NCBI RefSeq assembly: GCF_001940525.2
Contig: NZ_CP019437.1
Location: forward strand, 2,020,501 to 2,084,500
Source of the DNA: Thioclava nitratireducens
GTDB lineage: Bacteria; Pseudomonadota; Alphaproteobacteria; Rhodobacterales; Rhodobacteraceae
Direction: 5' to 3'
Length of the DNA stretch: 64,000 bases
Position 1 is the stretch's first letter. Each line of letters opens with the position of its first letter. Below are positions 12,420 through 21,814 of this stretch, piece by piece. The notes under the pieces are model-generated. The model was not told the DNA's origin and ran no database searches. It worked only from the letters and a program-made list of their open reading frames with translations. The position numbers were made by a program, and so were the translations under genes.

Positions 12420-13640
12420 ATGCGATACCGTTCTTCCTTCCTCCTGATCTGGCTCGCCTTCGCGCTTGTCACCTCCACGCTCTTGCCGACGCGTAGCTTC
12501 GCCGAACAGACGGTTTCGGATTGGTTCGGCGTGGCGAATGCGCAGCTCGCGCAGGGCAAACCGGGGCGGGCGCTGCTGATTTTCGGCGAAATCGCGTCGC
12601 GCCATCCGGAATTTTCTCCGGCGCAGGCCGGGTTGGAGCAAAGCTTCAGGAAACTTGGCTCCGTGCGCCGCAACGAGGCGTTCCTGCGTTACGCGCTCGC
12701 CAAGGATCCAAAGCACGAAGACGCGCTTCTCGCGGCGTGGCAGGCGCTCGATCGCGCGCATCCGCTGCGCTTCTCCGCCACCGCCTCGATCCTGCCGAGC
12801 AGCAATGTCGATCATGTCGCCTCGGAGCGTTACCTCGTGACAGATTTCGGGACCTTCCTGATCAAAGATGGCGGCAACGAGACCTCCGGCGTGGGGCTCG
12901 GCTATGGCGCCAATCTCGACTGGTTCCTTCAGCCGCGCCCGGGTCATCGCATCCGGTTTCGCGCCTCTTATGCGGGGGCGTGGTACCACACTGCGACATT
13001 GCGTTATTCCGAGCCCGGCCTTGCGGTGCAATATGAGCATCTCGGCCGTCGCGGGCCCTGGTCGGTCGAGGCGTTCGTCCGCGACAGGCGCTATGGCGGC
13101 GGGTCGCAAGACATCACGTCGGACAATCTCACGCGCGGAGTCCGGTTCGCGAAGGCGTGGCGGTCCGTGGCGGACGGGCGCACGGTTTTCCGGCTGGGCG
13201 GCGAATATGCCAGCTATGGCGAGAAGTCCTACCTGAGCGGGCCGAGATATTACGTCGATCTCGCACGCCGGACGCGGGTGGGGCGGCGCGGTGCCCTGAG
13301 CTATGGCCTGAGGCTGGAGCGCGCCGTGCCCCGGACGGACTATCACCGCTATTCCGGCGCCGAATTGCGCGTGGGTTTCGAGCGCCCCTTGATCGCGGGC
13401 GTACGGGGCGGGCTGTCGCTCAGCTATGGTGAGCGCCGCTATGATGCCGCCTTTCCGATCGTTGGCGTGCATCGCCGCGACCGGGCGGCAAGCCTCGGTC
13501 TGAGCCTGGAGTTGAAGCGGGTGAAAATCCTCGGTCAAACACCCAGAATTTCTTGCACGGCGCGGCGCACCCGGTCGAATGTCGCGCTCTACACGACGAA
13601 CTCGGTCGATTGCGCTTTTTCCCTCAAGCTTGATTTTTGA
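12420..13640 (+). CDS. Surface lipoprotein assembly modifier (SLAM; type XI secretion translocon)
   Basis: A 406-residue outer-membrane protein. A signal peptide (cleavage near SFAEQ) is followed by a short TPR-like helical region (residues about 35-120: AQLAQGKPGRALLIFGEIASRHPEF) and then a C-terminal beta barrel of alternating aromatic/polar strands ending in Phe, as in the DUF560/SLAM family. SLAMs move lipoproteins to the cell surface. The TPR part is shorter than in Neisseria SLAM. The neighbouring lipoprotein is the likely client. Family assignment rests on architecture and context. Confidence 0.75.
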   Translation: MRYRSSFLLIWLAFALVTSTLLPTRSFAEQTVSDWFGVANAQLAQGKPGRALLIFGEIASRHPEFSPAQAGLEQSFRKLGSVRRNEAFLRYALAKDPKHEDALLAAWQALDRAHPLRFSATASILPSSNVDHVASERYLVTDFGTFLIKDGGNETSGVGLGYGANLDWFLQPRPGHRIRFRASYAGAWYHTATLRYSEPGLAVQYEHLGRRGPWSVEAFVRDRRYGGGSQDITSDNLTRGVRFAKAWRSVADGRTVFRLGGEYASYGEKSYLSGPRYYVDLARRTRVGRRGALSYGLRLERAVPRTDYHRYSGAELRVGFERPLIAGVRGGLSLSYGERRYDAAFPIVGVHRRDRAASLGLSLELKRVKILGQTPRISCTARRTRSNVALYTTNSVDCAFSLKLDF

Positions 13641-13840
13641 GGAAGAGTCGGTGCTTTATGTCAAAAAACATAATCGGTGAGCATTTCAGCTTCGTCGCAG
13701 TCGGGTGCAGGCTCGACGGTCCGATTGGCGGTTGTTTGAAAAGTTTGGGGGGCCAATGCCGGGTTCGTTTCTGCGCGTCGTTTTTCAAGAAACGCACATC
13801 ATGTCACCAATGGTCCGCCCGCGACGACTGACCTGATCCG

Positions 13841-14932
13841 ATGTCACATCTCATATCGCATCACGAGATCTACGACGCCGCGCTTGACGACGAGTTGTTC
13901 ACGTTGCTGCCCAGCATGATGGCGCGGGAGATCGACATTCCCTCCGCGGTCTTCATCTGGCTCCATCCCGGCGACTATCGCGAAATTACCGCCGGAACCC
14001 AGGCGGAGGCCAATCTCGACTACAATTCCTTCGAGGGGCACGACCCATGGTTGGCCCATGGCACGCCGGAGAAGTGTGGAACAGGGCTGTTTCGTTTGTC
14101 GGACCACGTGAGCGCGCAGGAGTTCGAACACAGCGAAATGTATAACGATTTCATCGTGAAGAACGGTGTCGATCGCTACTGGTGTCTCGCGATGATGCAG
14201 AGCACCCGCGACGGTTTGGTCGCCACGGCGTTCCACAAGGGCAAGCGCGGGGGGGATTTCACCGACCCCGAGATGAAGACTCTCGGCGCGCATGTCCAGG
14301 ATCTGGGGCGGCTGCACAAGATCCGTCGGGAGCTTCATCGCGCCAGTATCCAGCAGGTCACCGCGTCTGATAACAGCCTGCTCGACGACGCGCCGATTTT
14401 AGAGCTCGACCACGAGGGCCGCCTTGTGCGGATGAACGGGATGGCGGAGACGCTGATAGAAATCCACCCGCTTCTCGTGCTGAATTTCCAGCGTGTGCTG
14501 CGGGCGCGCGGGGCGGCGCAACCTGCCTTGCGCCGCGCGATCGGACGGGCGACCGATGCTGGCAAAAGCGCGGCGGGCTCGCTCGATCTGCCGCAGATGC
14601 GTGGGGCGGACGGGCGGATCATTCCGAGGCTGCGACTGAACCTTCTGCCGCGCACAGATGGCGGGCGCCGGGTCCTCGTCATCGTCACGAGCGAGGAAGA
14701 GACAGCCCTTCGCGATCTGGTGGATGCACCGCGCGACAGGATTCACCTTACCCCGCGCGAGCGCGATGTCCTGCACGGGATGATCCGCGGCCGCAGGCGC
14801 GATCAGCTGGCCCATGACCTCGATCTGGCCATGCCGACAATCGATATGCACAGCGCCAACCTGCGCCGCAAACTCGGCGCCCGGACGATCGCCGAAGCCG
14901 TGGCGATCGCATTGCGCTTCGGGCTTTTGTAG
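13841..14932 (+). CDS. LuxR-family transcriptional regulator
   Basis: A 363-residue regulator with a C-terminal LuxR helix-turn-helix (from about residue 305: LTPRERDVLHGMIRGRRR, then TIDMHSANLRRKLGARTIAEAV). The N-terminal 200 residues form a PAS/GAF-like sensor-sized region without a receiver Asp or known autoinducer-binding motif. Such helix-turn-helix LuxR proteins are common in marine Rhodobacterales. Target genes cannot be named; the SLAM pair lies upstream on the same strand, 200 nt away. Confidence 0.8.
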   Translation: MSHLISHHEIYDAALDDELFTLLPSMMAREIDIPSAVFIWLHPGDYREITAGTQAEANLDYNSFEGHDPWLAHGTPEKCGTGLFRLSDHVSAQEFEHSEMYNDFIVKNGVDRYWCLAMMQSTRDGLVATAFHKGKRGGDFTDPEMKTLGAHVQDLGRLHKIRRELHRASIQQVTASDNSLLDDAPILELDHEGRLVRMNGMAETLIEIHPLLVLNFQRVLRARGAAQPALRRAIGRATDAGKSAAGSLDLPQMRGADGRIIPRLRLNLLPRTDGGRRVLVIVTSEEETALRDLVDAPRDRIHLTPRERDVLHGMIRGRRRDQLAHDLDLAMPTIDMHSANLRRKLGARTIAEAVAIALRFGLL

Positions 14933-14968
14933 CGCGCGGGCAGCCGGGCCGCCCACGTGCCGGTCACA

Positions 14969-16177
14969 TCATCCCACCACGTTGAACTCCGGCCCGTAGG
15001 GGTAGCCTGTGATGTCCTCGTTGCCGTTCTCGGTGATCACGAGGATGTCGTGCTCACGATAGCCGCCCGCGCCCGGCTGGCCCTCGGGGATCGTCAGCAT
15101 CGGCTCCATCGAGATCACCATTCCAGGCTCCAGCACCGTGGCGATATCCTCGCGCAACTCCAGCCCCGCTTCGCGCCCGTAGTAATGCGACAGCACCCCG
15201 AAGCTATGGCCATAGCCGAAGGTGCGGTATTGCAGCAGGTCGCGCTCGGCGAAGAAGGCATTGATATTCTCGGTCACCTCGGCGCAACTCGCCCCGGGTT
15301 TCAGAAGGCTCATCCCGTATTCATGGGCGGCGACATTCGCCTCCCAGATCGCGCGCGAGGCGTCGTCAACTTCGCCCACGAACAGCGTGAGCTCTAGCGC
15401 CGTGTAATAGCCTGAAATCATGGGGAAGGTGTTGAGCGACAGGATGTCGCCGCGCTGCAAAATGCGCCCCGTCACCGGGTTATGCGCGCCGTCGGTGTTG
15501 ATGCCCGACTGGAACCAGACCCAGGTGTCGCGATACTCGGCGTCGGGAAATCGCCTGGCGATTTCCAACTCCATCGCGTCGCGGCCCGCCATCGCCACGT
15601 CGATCTCGCGCACGCCTTCGCGGATCGTCTCGCGGATAGCATAGCCACCCACGTCCGCGACCGCGGCCCCTTGCCGGATCAGGGCGATCTCGGCGGGCGA
15701 TTTGTGCATCCGTTGCCGCATCGTGGCGGGGGCGATGTCGCGGGTCTCGGTCGGCTCGAGGAAATCCTGCAGAAGCGCCGCCTGCGCCAGCGTCAGGTGA
15801 TCGGAATCGATGCCCAGCACGCGGCGTTTGCCGGTGACGGAGGCGATCGCGCGCCAGTAATTGTTCCGCGCCCAGTCGGTATAGGTGATATTGTCGCCAT
15901 GGCCGCGCCGCCACGGTTGCGCGGCATCGATCCCCGCCGAGATCGTCACGCTGTCGCTTGGCGTCACGACCAGCGCGTAGGGCCGCCCAAAGGCGCAGTA
16001 TAGAAAGCCCGAGTAATAGGCGATGTTATGCATCGAAGTGAACAGGCAGGCATCAATGCCCGCTTGGCTCATCGCCGCGCGGAGACCCGCGAGCCGCGCC
16101 TCGTATTCGCTGGCAGCGAAGGGCAGGATGCGCTCGCCTTGGTGAAATCGGTAAAAAGCAGGACGGTCCATCGGCAC
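14969..16177 (-). CDS. Creatinase (M24 family)
   Basis: A 402-residue pita-bread-fold enzyme that hydrolyses creatine to sarcosine and urea. It matches Pseudomonas creatinase along its whole length, including the NIAYYSGFLYCAFGRPYALV region, the WFQSGINTDGAHNPVT segment with the catalytic His, and the YGHSFGVLSHYYGREAGLEL block. Length equals the known enzyme. Either ATG at 16177 or the one two codons later could start it. Fits the window's theme of guanidino/amide nitrogen use, though it is not in an operon with those genes. Confidence 0.9.
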   Translation of the reverse strand: MPMDRPAFYRFHQGERILPFAASEYEARLAGLRAAMSQAGIDACLFTSMHNIAYYSGFLYCAFGRPYALVVTPSDSVTISAGIDAAQPWRRGHGDNITYTDWARNNYWRAIASVTGKRRVLGIDSDHLTLAQAALLQDFLEPTETRDIAPATMRQRMHKSPAEIALIRQGAAVADVGGYAIRETIREGVREIDVAMAGRDAMELEIARRFPDAEYRDTWVWFQSGINTDGAHNPVTGRILQRGDILSLNTFPMISGYYTALELTLFVGEVDDASRAIWEANVAAHEYGMSLLKPGASCAEVTENINAFFAERDLLQYRTFGYGHSFGVLSHYYGREAGLELREDIATVLEPGMVISMEPMLTIPEGQPGAGGYREHDILVITENGNEDITGYPYGPEFNVVG

Positions 16178-16632
16178 TCTTCCTTATCAGAGGCCGCAAC
16201 GCGCCGAGGGACGATCTTCCCCCGTCGCGCGCTGCGACAAAGCAAGATCCCGGCGTACAGGACGGGTGATCGGGCGGGCGCGCAACGCGCTGGCGACGCC
16301 ATCGCCTTCAGCCGTCGCCGACAGAGTGGGCGAAAACGGCCCCGCTGCCAAGTCCTTGGCGGCCGCTACGTGCGATTTGTTTTCGCACACTGGCCGGGGG
16401 CGGAGAGGCCATCGCATTGGTCGCGCGGCATCCGCCGCTGCAACTGTTCAGCGAGGCCGAGGCGGGGATCTAGGATGCGCTTGCGGATGTCGTGGTGTCA
16501 GCGACCGCTCGCCGCCGCAACCGATCACGCCCTTTTGCTGGACGGAGGGCCGCGCAAGGCACTATAGCTTGGGGAAATTGATCCGCGCGAGGGGCAGGGC
16601 GCGCCTGCCTCACGCGCCACTCGGAGCGCAGA
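16178..16632. other. Gene-free stretch between creatinase and aroQ
   Basis: About 455 nt without a supportable gene. Frames crossing it have no start signals or recognisable domains. A short protein-like fragment around 16410-16470 (EAIALVARHPPLQLFSEAE) may be a gene remnant, but it is too short to assign. Confidence 0.5.
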
Positions 16633-17070
16633 ATGTCGAAGACAATCCATATCCTCAACGGCCCGAACCTGAACCTTCTGGGCAAGCGCCAGCCCGAGAT
16701 CTACGGCTCGGACACGCTCGGGGACGTGGAGCGGATTTGCCGCGAGGAGGCGCAGCCCCGCGGCTTCGATGTCGCGCTGTTCCAGTCGAATTTCGAGGGC
16801 GAAATCGTCGAGCAGATTCACCATGCGCGCGACGAGGCCTGCGCCATCGTGATCAATGCGGGGGCCTACACCCACACTTCCGTCGCGATCCTCGACGCGC
16901 TAAACACTTTCGAAGGCCCGGTCTTCGAAGTGCATATTTCCAATGTTCACAAGCGGGAAAGCTTCCGCCATCATTCCTACATCTCGCAACGGGCGGAGGG
17001 GGTTCTGGCAGGCTTCGGGATCGAGGGTTACGCGCTCGCAACCCGCCGCGCCTGTTCGGTTCTGAGTTAA
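16633..17070 (+). CDS. aroQ: 3-dehydroquinate dehydratase, type II
   Basis: A 145-residue enzyme that dehydrates 3-dehydroquinate to 3-dehydroshikimate in the shikimate pathway. The opening [19 protein letters not shown] includes the active-site Tyr and Arg, [12 protein letters not shown] carries the conserved Asn and His, and [19 protein letters not shown] closes the lid region. Full length for the dodecameric type II family. GGAGCGCAG precedes the ATG. Confidence 0.96.
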   Translation: MSKTIHILNGPNLNLLGKRQPEIYGSDTLGDVERICREEAQPRGFDVALFQSNFEGEIVEQIHHARDEACAIVINAGAYTHTSVAILDALNTFEGPVFEVHISNVHKRESFRHHSYISQRAEGVLAGFGIEGYALATRRACSVLS

Positions 17071-17084
17071 GAGGGGACTTTAAG

Positions 17085-17831
17085 ATCGGTCTGCAAGCGT
17101 TTGAGAAAAGACTTAGAATTGCGTTCGGGCTGATCCTGGGCGCGACCTGCCTCGCACTTGCACTCAACCTTGCGGCCCCCGCCTGGGCGAGCGACACCGG
17201 CGCCGACCGGAACATCGCCAATTCCGGCAAGATGAGCGACCGCGACTTCTATCGCGCGATGGCCTGCGCCGCGCGGCCTGGGGGCGCCTGCACCTTGCCC
17301 TACCGACGCTGGGCGGCCAGCAAATGCCGCGATCTGACGGTCGGCCTCGCCTTCCGCTCACAGCATTTTCCAGCCAAGCGCGCCCATGCCATCGAACAGG
17401 CCGCCCGTGCCGCGATCGCGCAGATCAACAAGACCGGCGCTGCGTTGCACCTTAGCTATGCCGGGGCGCGTCCCGCCGATATCAAGCTCTACCTGACCGA
17501 CACGCCCGTGGGCGGCACGGTGCGCGGCACACCATCGATGCGGCTCAATGGCCGGCGACTGGGACCGGGCACGGTCGCGAAGGTGACCTTCTACTGGCAG
17601 ACCAACACGGGCCGGATCATGGATGCCGATATCGCCTTCAGCCGGGACATCCAGATGCGCGATATCCGCTCGGTCGTGCTGGAAGAGATCGTGCAATCGC
17701 TCGGTTTCTCGACCGATCTGGAAGATCCGTATTACACCCAAAGCTCGATTTTCTCGGAGGACGGGAATTCGGTCACGCGGCTGATCGGGCAGGACGCGAT
17801 GGCGCTGCGCAGCCATTACCCGCCGCGCTGA
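17085..17831 (+). CDS. DUF2927 family exported protein, non-ATG start
   Basis: A protein of about 248 residues with an N-terminal signal peptide (KRLR, then a hydrophobic run ending APAWASDTG) and a DUF2927-type body (residues about 80-245, including RDIQMRDIRSVVLEEIVQSLGF and the YYTQSSIFSEDG segment). There is no in-frame ATG, GTG or TTG between the AGAGGGG ribosome site at 17070-17076 and the signal peptide. The first well-spaced codon is ATC at 17085, with CTG at 17091 the other option. It closely follows aroQ, so is probably co-transcribed. Confidence 0.75.
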   Translation: MGLQAFEKRLRIAFGLILGATCLALALNLAAPAWASDTGADRNIANSGKMSDRDFYRAMACAARPGGACTLPYRRWAASKCRDLTVGLAFRSQHFPAKRAHAIEQAARAAIAQINKTGAALHLSYAGARPADIKLYLTDTPVGGTVRGTPSMRLNGRRLGPGTVAKVTFYWQTNTGRIMDADIAFSRDIQMRDIRSVVLEEIVQSLGFSTDLEDPYYTQSSIFSEDGNSVTRLIGQDAMALRSHYPPR

Positions 17832-18569
17832 TCACATCACCTGCGTCGCGCCGCGGATCAGTAGCAGGACCGACAGCACCGCCAGCATGATCTGGATAAC
17901 CCGCATGTAGAGTTGCTGCGACAGCCGAGCGGTCAGCCAACGCCCCGCAACGGTTCCTGCGATCCCCGCCACGGCCAGCCCCGCGACAAGGGGCCAGTTC
18001 AGCCCGTCGAGCTGACCGATCACCCAATAGGCGGGCAGTTTCACGATATTTCCGATGGCGAAGGCGATGGCGATTGTGCCCGCGAATTCCAGCTTGGGCA
18101 GCTTCTGCGGCAGCAGGTAGGCCTGCGCAGGCGGCGAGCCGGAATGGGTGATGAAGCTCGCGATCCCGGTCAGCGTCCCCCAGAACAGCCCCGGGATCAC
18201 CTTGGCCTCGGCCTGGCTGTCGTCATGCCGTTTCAGCCAGGCGCGTCCGACATGCCATATCCCGATCAGCCCGGTGAAGATGAGCAACGCCCATTCCGGC
18301 GTGTAGGGCGTGATCACGGTCGCGATGGCGACGCCGGCAAGCATCGCGGGCACGAGAATGAACAGGTTCCGCCTGGAAAAATGGTGACGGTAGAGCCAGA
18401 CGCCCACCCAGTCGGTCACGATATAGACCGGCAGTAGCGTGGCCGCCGCCTTCACCGGGTTCATGAACAGCGCGAGCATTGGCACCGCGATGGCCGCAGC
18501 GGACGACAGCCCTCCCTTCGACATGCCGACGACCAGCGCCGCGACGATCAGCAAAACGGTTTCATACAT
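17832..18569 (-). CDS. TSUP (TauE/SafE) family permease
   Basis: A 245-residue membrane protein with about seven to eight helices. The N-terminal ALVVGMSKGGLSSAAAIAVPML segment and the mid-protein ITHSGSPPAQAYLLPQKL segment are the two repeat motifs of the TauE/SafE family, which exports sulfite, sulfoacetate or other organic anions. It abuts the DUF2927 gene tail to tail with no spacer. Confidence 0.87.
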   Translation of the reverse strand: MYETVLLIVAALVVGMSKGGLSSAAAIAVPMLALFMNPVKAAATLLPVYIVTDWVGVWLYRHHFSRRNLFILVPAMLAGVAIATVITPYTPEWALLIFTGLIGIWHVGRAWLKRHDDSQAEAKVIPGLFWGTLTGIASFITHSGSPPAQAYLLPQKLPKLEFAGTIAIAFAIGNIVKLPAYWVIGQLDGLNWPLVAGLAVAGIAGTVAGRWLTARLSQQLYMRVIQIMLAVLSVLLLIRGATQVM

Positions 18570-18633
18570 GTGAACGGCGTCCGGGCAGGAGGGGAGAAGC
18601 GGGCGGCCCGGCGGGCCACCCGAAAGAAGGCGA

Positions 18634-19587
18634 TCAGGCGCCCGCGTCTGTGAGGCGGCGCATCTCTTCGTCGCTGAGCGTCATCTCCGCGGCCTTCGCG
18701 AAGCTTTCCACCTGCTCGATGCTGGTAGCGCTGGCGATCGGGGCGCTGACGCCCTCCCGGTTGATCAGCCAGGCGATGGCCACCTCGGCGGGTTTCGCGC
18801 CTTTCTGGCTCGCCACGTCTTCGAGCACGTCGAGAAGCGCCATGCCACGATCGGTGAGGTATTTCTCGACCATCCCGCCGCGCTTGCGGCCTTCCAGATC
18901 GGCTTTCGAGCGATACTTGCCCGACAGGAACCCGGCGGCGAGCGAGAAATAGGTGACCACCCCGATAGTCTCGCTCACACAGAGATCGCGCAACGGCCCG
19001 TCGAAAGCCTCGCGGTCATAAAGGTTATATTCCGGCTGGATCACCTGATAGCGCGGCAGCCCCTCGCTATCGGCAGTCTCCAGCGCCGCTTTCAGCATGG
19101 CGGCATCGTAATTCGACGCTCCGATCGCGCCGATCTTGCCCGCTTTGAGAAGCTTGTCATAGGCGCCCAGCGTCTCGGCATGGCTCACGCTGTCATCGGG
19201 CCAATGCGAGAAATAGAGATCGACGTGATCGGTGCGCAGCCGCGCCAGCGACCGGTCGATGGCCTTGGATATCCACTCCGCGCCGAGGCCTTTCTCGCCC
19301 GGGCCGCCCATATCCGAGCCGACCTTGGTGAACAGCTTCACCTTGTCGCGCATTCCGGGGCGTGCGTCGAACCAGCGGCCAAGAACCGTCTCGGACTCGC
19401 CGCCCGCATTGCCCTCGGCCCATTTCGAATAGACATCGGCGGTGTCGATCGCGTCGAAGCCGTGGTCGATGAAAGCGTCGAGAATGCGGAAGCTTGCGAC
19501 CTCGTCGAGCGTCCAGCCGAAGACATTGCCGCCGAAGACGATGGGGGCGATCTCGAAGCCGGTCGTTCCGAGAGCTGTGCGTTTCAT
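18634..19587 (-). CDS. Aldo/keto reductase
   Basis: A 317-residue NADPH-dependent oxidoreductase of the AKR barrel fold. Catalytic Asp and Tyr are in DTADVYSKW, the Lys in LFTKVG and the His in LYFSHWP. The C-terminal VSAPIASATSIEQVESF matches the cofactor-binding end of the family. The start ATG at 19587 is where family similarity begins. It follows the SDR gene by 19 nt on the same strand, so both are likely one transcript. Substrate unknown. Confidence 0.9.
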   Translation of the reverse strand: MKRTALGTTGFEIAPIVFGGNVFGWTLDEVASFRILDAFIDHGFDAIDTADVYSKWAEGNAGGESETVLGRWFDARPGMRDKVKLFTKVGSDMGGPGEKGLGAEWISKAIDRSLARLRTDHVDLYFSHWPDDSVSHAETLGAYDKLLKAGKIGAIGASNYDAAMLKAALETADSEGLPRYQVIQPEYNLYDREAFDGPLRDLCVSETIGVVTYFSLAAGFLSGKYRSKADLEGRKRGGMVEKYLTDRGMALLDVLEDVASQKGAKPAEVAIAWLINREGVSAPIASATSIEQVESFAKAAEMTLSDEEMRRLTDAGA

Positions 19588-19606
19588 GGGAGGTCCTTTC
19601 GCTTGC

Positions 19607-20317
19607 TCAGACCAGCAGCCCACCACCTTCGACGAAGACGGTGGTGCCGGTCATGTAAGGGTTGTCCATCAGGGCGAGCGCCTGAATCGCGATATGTTCG
19701 GGCAGGCCCACGCGACCCGCAGGAAGGTGGTCCGCGGCATTGTCGAACATCGCGCGGCGGCTGTCGCCTTCAAGGGTCTCGTACATCTCGGTTTTCACCA
19801 GCCCGGGAGAGATGCAGTTAACCCGCACCGGCGCGAATTCCAGCGCGAGGCCACGGGTCAGCCCCTCGAGGCCGGCATTGATCGCGCCCTGGATCGCCGC
19901 GCCCGCCTTAGGCCGCTGCGACAGAAAGCCCGAGGTGAAGGTGAGCGAGCCGCCGTGGCCGATCTTCGCCGCACGAGCGAGCCGATAAGCGCCCCAGAAC
20001 TTCGACTCGAACGAGGCCTGCGCGTCCTCCAGCGGCAACTCCTTCACCGCCGCGACCTTGGTGCTGGCTGCCGAGCAGTAGACATGTTCCCACGCTTCGC
20101 GCTCCGCGAAAAACGCCTCCAGCGCGGCGGCGTCGCCGGTATCGAGCGTGACGCCCGAGACGTTGCCGCCCAGCCGTTTGCAGGCATCCTCGATCTTCTG
20201 AGCCGAGCGTGAGGCGATGGTCACCTGCGCGCCGCGCGCGAGCGCCGCCTGCGCCACGCCGAAGCCGATGCCGGACGAACCGCCGACGACGAGAATGCGG
20301 TTGTCTTTCAAACTCAT
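19607..20317 (-). CDS. SDR-family protein lacking the catalytic Tyr-Lys pair
   Basis: A 236-residue Rossmann-fold protein with the cofactor motif VVGGSSGIGFGVA at the N-terminus and the ISPGLVKTEMY segment after the active site. The Ser is in TFTSGF, but where YxxxK should follow about 12 residues later the sequence is AIQGAINAG, with neither Tyr nor Lys. It may bind NAD(P) without classical SDR chemistry. The start at 20317 sets a normal N-terminus. First gene of the pair with the aldo/keto reductase. Confidence 0.82.
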   Translation of the reverse strand: MSLKDNRILVVGGSSGIGFGVAQAALARGAQVTIASRSAQKIEDACKRLGGNVSGVTLDTGDAAALEAFFAEREAWEHVYCSAASTKVAAVKELPLEDAQASFESKFWGAYRLARAAKIGHGGSLTFTSGFLSQRPKAGAAIQGAINAGLEGLTRGLALEFAPVRVNCISPGLVKTEMYETLEGDSRRAMFDNAADHLPAGRVGLPEHIAIQALALMDNPYMTGTTVFVEGGGLLV

Positions 20318-20468
20318 GACGATGGTCTCCTCCTGTCGGGCCCGCGGTGAGGGCGGGGCGGTCTGCGCTTCAAATCGACTTAGGGCCCCGCGCGAGATCG
20401 TCCCGAAATTCTTTGCGCCGGGCGCGGGCTGCGCAAGACCCAGCAGAGCGAAAACAAATCCGCCCTCG

Positions 20469-20482
20469 TTGTTCGAAATCAA
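20469..20482 (+). promoter_or_regulatory. FNR-like box upstream of phosphoribosyltransferase
   Basis: TTGTT-CGAA-ATCAA, followed by TG. Its centre is about 70 nt before the ATG at 20546. The right half matches the FNR half-site exactly; the left half matches at three of five bases. Confidence 0.65.
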
Positions 20483-20545
20483 TGCCACGGGCCGGAGGGC
20501 ACGGCAGGCTTACGGTCGAATACGCCCCTGCAGAGGCTCATCCGG

Positions 20546-21217
20546 ATGTCCGATTTCGAAGGTTACACCGACCGGAGGGAGGCGGGGATCATCCTCGCCC
20601 GAAAGCTCGACGCCTATCGCGGGCGCGACGCGGTGGTGCTTGCCCTGCCGCGCGGTGGGGTGCCGATCGCGTGGGAGATCGCGGAGCGTCTCGATCTGCC
20701 GCTGGACCTCGTCTTCGTGCGCAAGCTCGGCGCGCCCAGCAATCGCGAAGTGGCGCTTGCAGCGATCGCGGGTCTTCGCGGCGAGGTGATCGTGCGCAAC
20801 GCGGACGTGATCCGCGCCACCGGCTGCGACGCGGCGACGCTGGAGCGTCTCGCAGCCCGCGAACGCGAGGTGATCGCGGACCGGATCAAGCTTTACGGGG
20901 CCCCGGGGCTGCCGCTGGCCGGGCGGGTCGCGATCCTCGTGGATGATGGGGTGGCCACGGGGGCCACGATGCGCGCGGCCTTGCGGGCAGTGCGCGCCGC
21001 CGGTCCAGCCGAGCTGGTCTGTGCGACCCCGGTCGGCGCCACCGACGCGTTGGAGGCGATCCGCACCGAGGCCGACCGCGTGGTCTGCCCGCTCGAGGTG
21101 GAATTCTTCGGAGCGGTCGGGGCCTATTACACCTATTTCGATCAGGTGCCGGACGCCGAGGTCACGCAAATTCTCGCGAAGGCGCGGGCGCGCCCCTTGG
21201 GCAAGGATCCGGCATAG
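20546..21217 (+). CDS. Phosphoribosyltransferase-domain protein
   Basis: A 223-residue protein with a type I PRTase fold. The PRPP-binding loop is VAILVDDGVATGATMRAA (about residues 131-148), and the pyrophosphate loop region LALPRGGVPIAWEIA is near residue 35. Proteins of this type occur in stress and hypoxia gene islands next to Usp and Hsp20 genes, as here, and their physiological substrate is unknown. An FNR-like box precedes it. Confidence 0.87.
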   Translation: MSDFEGYTDRREAGIILARKLDAYRGRDAVVLALPRGGVPIAWEIAERLDLPLDLVFVRKLGAPSNREVALAAIAGLRGEVIVRNADVIRATGCDAATLERLAAREREVIADRIKLYGAPGLPLAGRVAILVDDGVATGATMRAALRAVRAAGPAELVCATPVGATDALEAIRTEADRVVCPLEVEFFGAVGAYYTYFDQVPDAEVTQILAKARARPLGKDPA

Positions 21218-21233
21218 CGGCCCAGCGGCGCGA

Positions 21234-21653
21234 TCAGGCCAGGAGGCTGCGCAACGAATGACGCATCGCCTGCGTCACCTGCCGGTATTCGCCCTCGGAA
21301 ATCCGCTCGTGCAACAGATCGAACACCGCCGCCACCTCCGCTTCGGGATCGTCGAGCGGGCGGTCTGCGAACGCCTCCGTGACCCTCGCCACGAAGGCAT
21401 CGCGATTGCGCGGATGCGCGGGCTGGCGGGAGGGCACGAAACCGTCATAGTAGATGCCGCGCAGCAACACTGGAAGCTGCGCCCCGAGATCGGCCGCTTC
21501 CGCGGTGGTCAGGAAATCGCGGATCGCATGCAAGGTGGTACGCAGCAGCAGATAGGCGTGGCTGCGATCCTTGTTGTCCAGACGATATTCCAGATCGTTG
21601 AGCCATTCCGCCACGATTTGCGGGGCGTGGTCGATGGCGCTCAGGCCGGTCAC
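21234..21653 (-). CDS. DUF2267 domain protein
   Basis: A 139-residue, mainly helical protein that matches DUF2267: an N-terminal segment ending in WLNDLEYRLDNKDRSHAYLLLRTTLHAIRDFL, then LGAQLPVLLRGIYYDGF, and a C-terminal VFDLLHERISEGEYRQV. It begins with GTG. The family has no known activity and often accompanies Usp/Hsp20 stress genes. It is convergent with the phosphoribosyltransferase gene, 16 nt apart. No clear FNR box is visible upstream. Confidence 0.8.
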   Translation of the reverse strand: MTGLSAIDHAPQIVAEWLNDLEYRLDNKDRSHAYLLLRTTLHAIRDFLTTAEAADLGAQLPVLLRGIYYDGFVPSRQPAHPRNRDAFVARVTEAFADRPLDDPEAEVAAVFDLLHERISEGEYRQVTQAMRHSLRSLLA

Positions 21654-21814
21654 TTTTATCGGTCGAACCTCCCGGTCGAAGTACTGAAGACACCGCCTCA
21701 GCTTTGGATACTCGCGAGATATTCCGCGATCAGCAGGATTGTCCTTCCAGATTTGGGGCGGCCCCGCGCGCCGAACGGTTGCGGCGCACGGGGCAAGCCT
21801 CCGGTCATGCGCAA

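Noticed and set aside
13637..13831. 64-codon frame after the SLAM gene
   Set aside because: No RBS, no domain, and composition unlike the neighbours; treated as the promoter region of the LuxR-type gene.
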